This document shows, piece after piece, positions 8,128-8,676 of a stretch of DNA of 8,676 nucleotides (position 1 is the stretch's first letter; every line of letters begins with the position of its first letter). The position numbers were made by a program, and so were the translations under genes. The stretch spans positions 1-8,676 of the forward strand of contig JACMQE010000153.1 of NCBI GenBank assembly GCA_014377145.1. Direction: 5' to 3'. Under the pieces are notes generated by a model. The model did no database searches. It had not been told where the DNA came from and was given only the letters and a program-made list of their open reading frames with translations. The stretch comes from Glaciimonas sp. Lineage in GTDB: Bacteria > Pseudomonadota > Gammaproteobacteria > Burkholderiales > Burkholderiaceae.

Positions 8128-8676
8128 ATGTCAGAAGCCCCTATCCTCCCGCTACCATTCGCTAATCGCACTGTTTTCTTTGTTTCCGATATTATCGGCA
8201 TTAATGCCAAAACATTTTGTCACTCTGTACTGACACAATTTGAACTGCGCTTTAAACAGGTGCGAATACCGTTTATCGATAAAATAGGTAAGGCGTACGA
8301 CGCTGAGTGTAGAGTCAATGAAGCATTCATGGCTGATAATTCAAAAGAGTATAAAAATCGGATCGAAGCGATTAATTTTTCGTTGGCCCATGACGATGGT
8401 CAATCAAACAAAAATCTAGCAAGTGCGAACGTGATTTTGGTCGGGATATCGCGCTCTGGAAAAACCCCTACGAGTTTGTATCTGGCATTGCAATACGGGA
8501 TTAAAGCAGCGAATTATCCGCTTACTCCAGAGGATTTTGAGCGCGAAAAATTGAAAAGATTTTCGGCTTGACTATCTTGCCTGGGCGTCTTTCAGAAATC
8601 CGTAACGAGCGACTTCCGGGTAGTAAGTATGCAGCGCTAACCAATTGTCGCTATGAAGTAAATGAAGCGGAGGCCA
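8128..8676 (+). pseudogene. ppsR: PEP synthase regulatory protein, internally deleted and frameshifted (runs off the window)
   Basis: PpsR (DUF299/PSRP family, about 270 aa) is a bifunctional ADP-dependent Thr kinase and Pi-dependent pyrophosphorylase that switches PpsA off and on. NRTVFFVSD, LTQFELRFKQVRIPFIDK, EYKNRIEAINFSLAHDDGQS, the P-loop GISRSGKTPTSLYLA (about 106-120) and [18 protein letters not shown] identify it. Three lesions are visible. The near-invariant SDGTGIT motif reads SDIIGIN (20-26). About 55 residues normally lying between the VNEA and EYKNR segments are missing in frame, after residue 66 (around 8325). After EREKL (about 8553) some 8-10 codons expected before LFGL are lost and the frame changes, so translation stops at 8569-8571. 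The family sequence resumes one phase back from about 8562 ([22 protein letters not shown], then [11 protein letters not shown]) to the window edge. A truncated 147-aa product would lack the C-terminal part. Confidence 0.88.

Noticed and set aside
7901..8233. Plus-strand open frame of 110 codons crossing the ppsA/ppsR gap
   Set aside because: It overlaps the ppsR start in another phase, has no family resemblance and no ribosome site; it is most likely chance in AT-rich DNA.

Overview
The window is a core-chromosome segment of a betaproteobacterium of the order Burkholderiales, probably near Oxalobacteraceae. That placement rests on the gene order guaA-guaB, a small DUF4124 protein, rnfH-ratA, smpB, an SPFH/stomatin gene with nfeD, ppsA and ppsR, and on the recognisable protein families. 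Base composition looks moderate, roughly mid-40s to 50 % GC by eye, which is low for the order. Genus-level placement is inference only.

Layout from left to right. Positions 1-35 hold the first codons of guaA (minus). An intrinsic terminator (81-117) separates it from intact guaB (132-1592, minus). A 271-bp intergenic stretch carries outward-facing promoter candidates. A plus-strand gene for a small exported DUF4124 protein follows (1864-2365). It is broken by two single-base losses and contains two long perfect inverted repeats. It converges on the rnfH-ratA pair (2402-3235, minus), which abut with no gap. Divergent from ratA is smpB (3302-3751, plus). A bidirectional hairpin terminator (3787-3830) separates smpB from the membrane pair qmcA-like/nfeD (3858-5273, minus). 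The ppsA terminator lies at 5317-5354, then ppsA itself (5414-7840, minus). Divergent from ppsA across 287 bp is ppsR (8128 to the window end, plus), which is clearly degraded.

Functionally these are housekeeping genes: guanine nucleotide synthesis (GuaB, GuaA), ribosome rescue (SmpB), ubiquinone-linked or ribosome-linked RatA with RnfH, membrane-organisation proteins (SPFH/NfeD), and gluconeogenic PEP synthesis (PpsA) with its bifunctional regulator (PpsR). I see no phage, IS element, CRISPR array, tRNA, rRNA or novel multi-gene system. The unusual signal is gene decay. PpsR has lost about 55 internal residues, part of a signature motif and its reading frame, while its target PpsA still carries an intact active site. 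The DUF4124 gene is decayed too. This suggests a lineage in early genome reduction or relaxed selection on these functions, although assembly error must be excluded.
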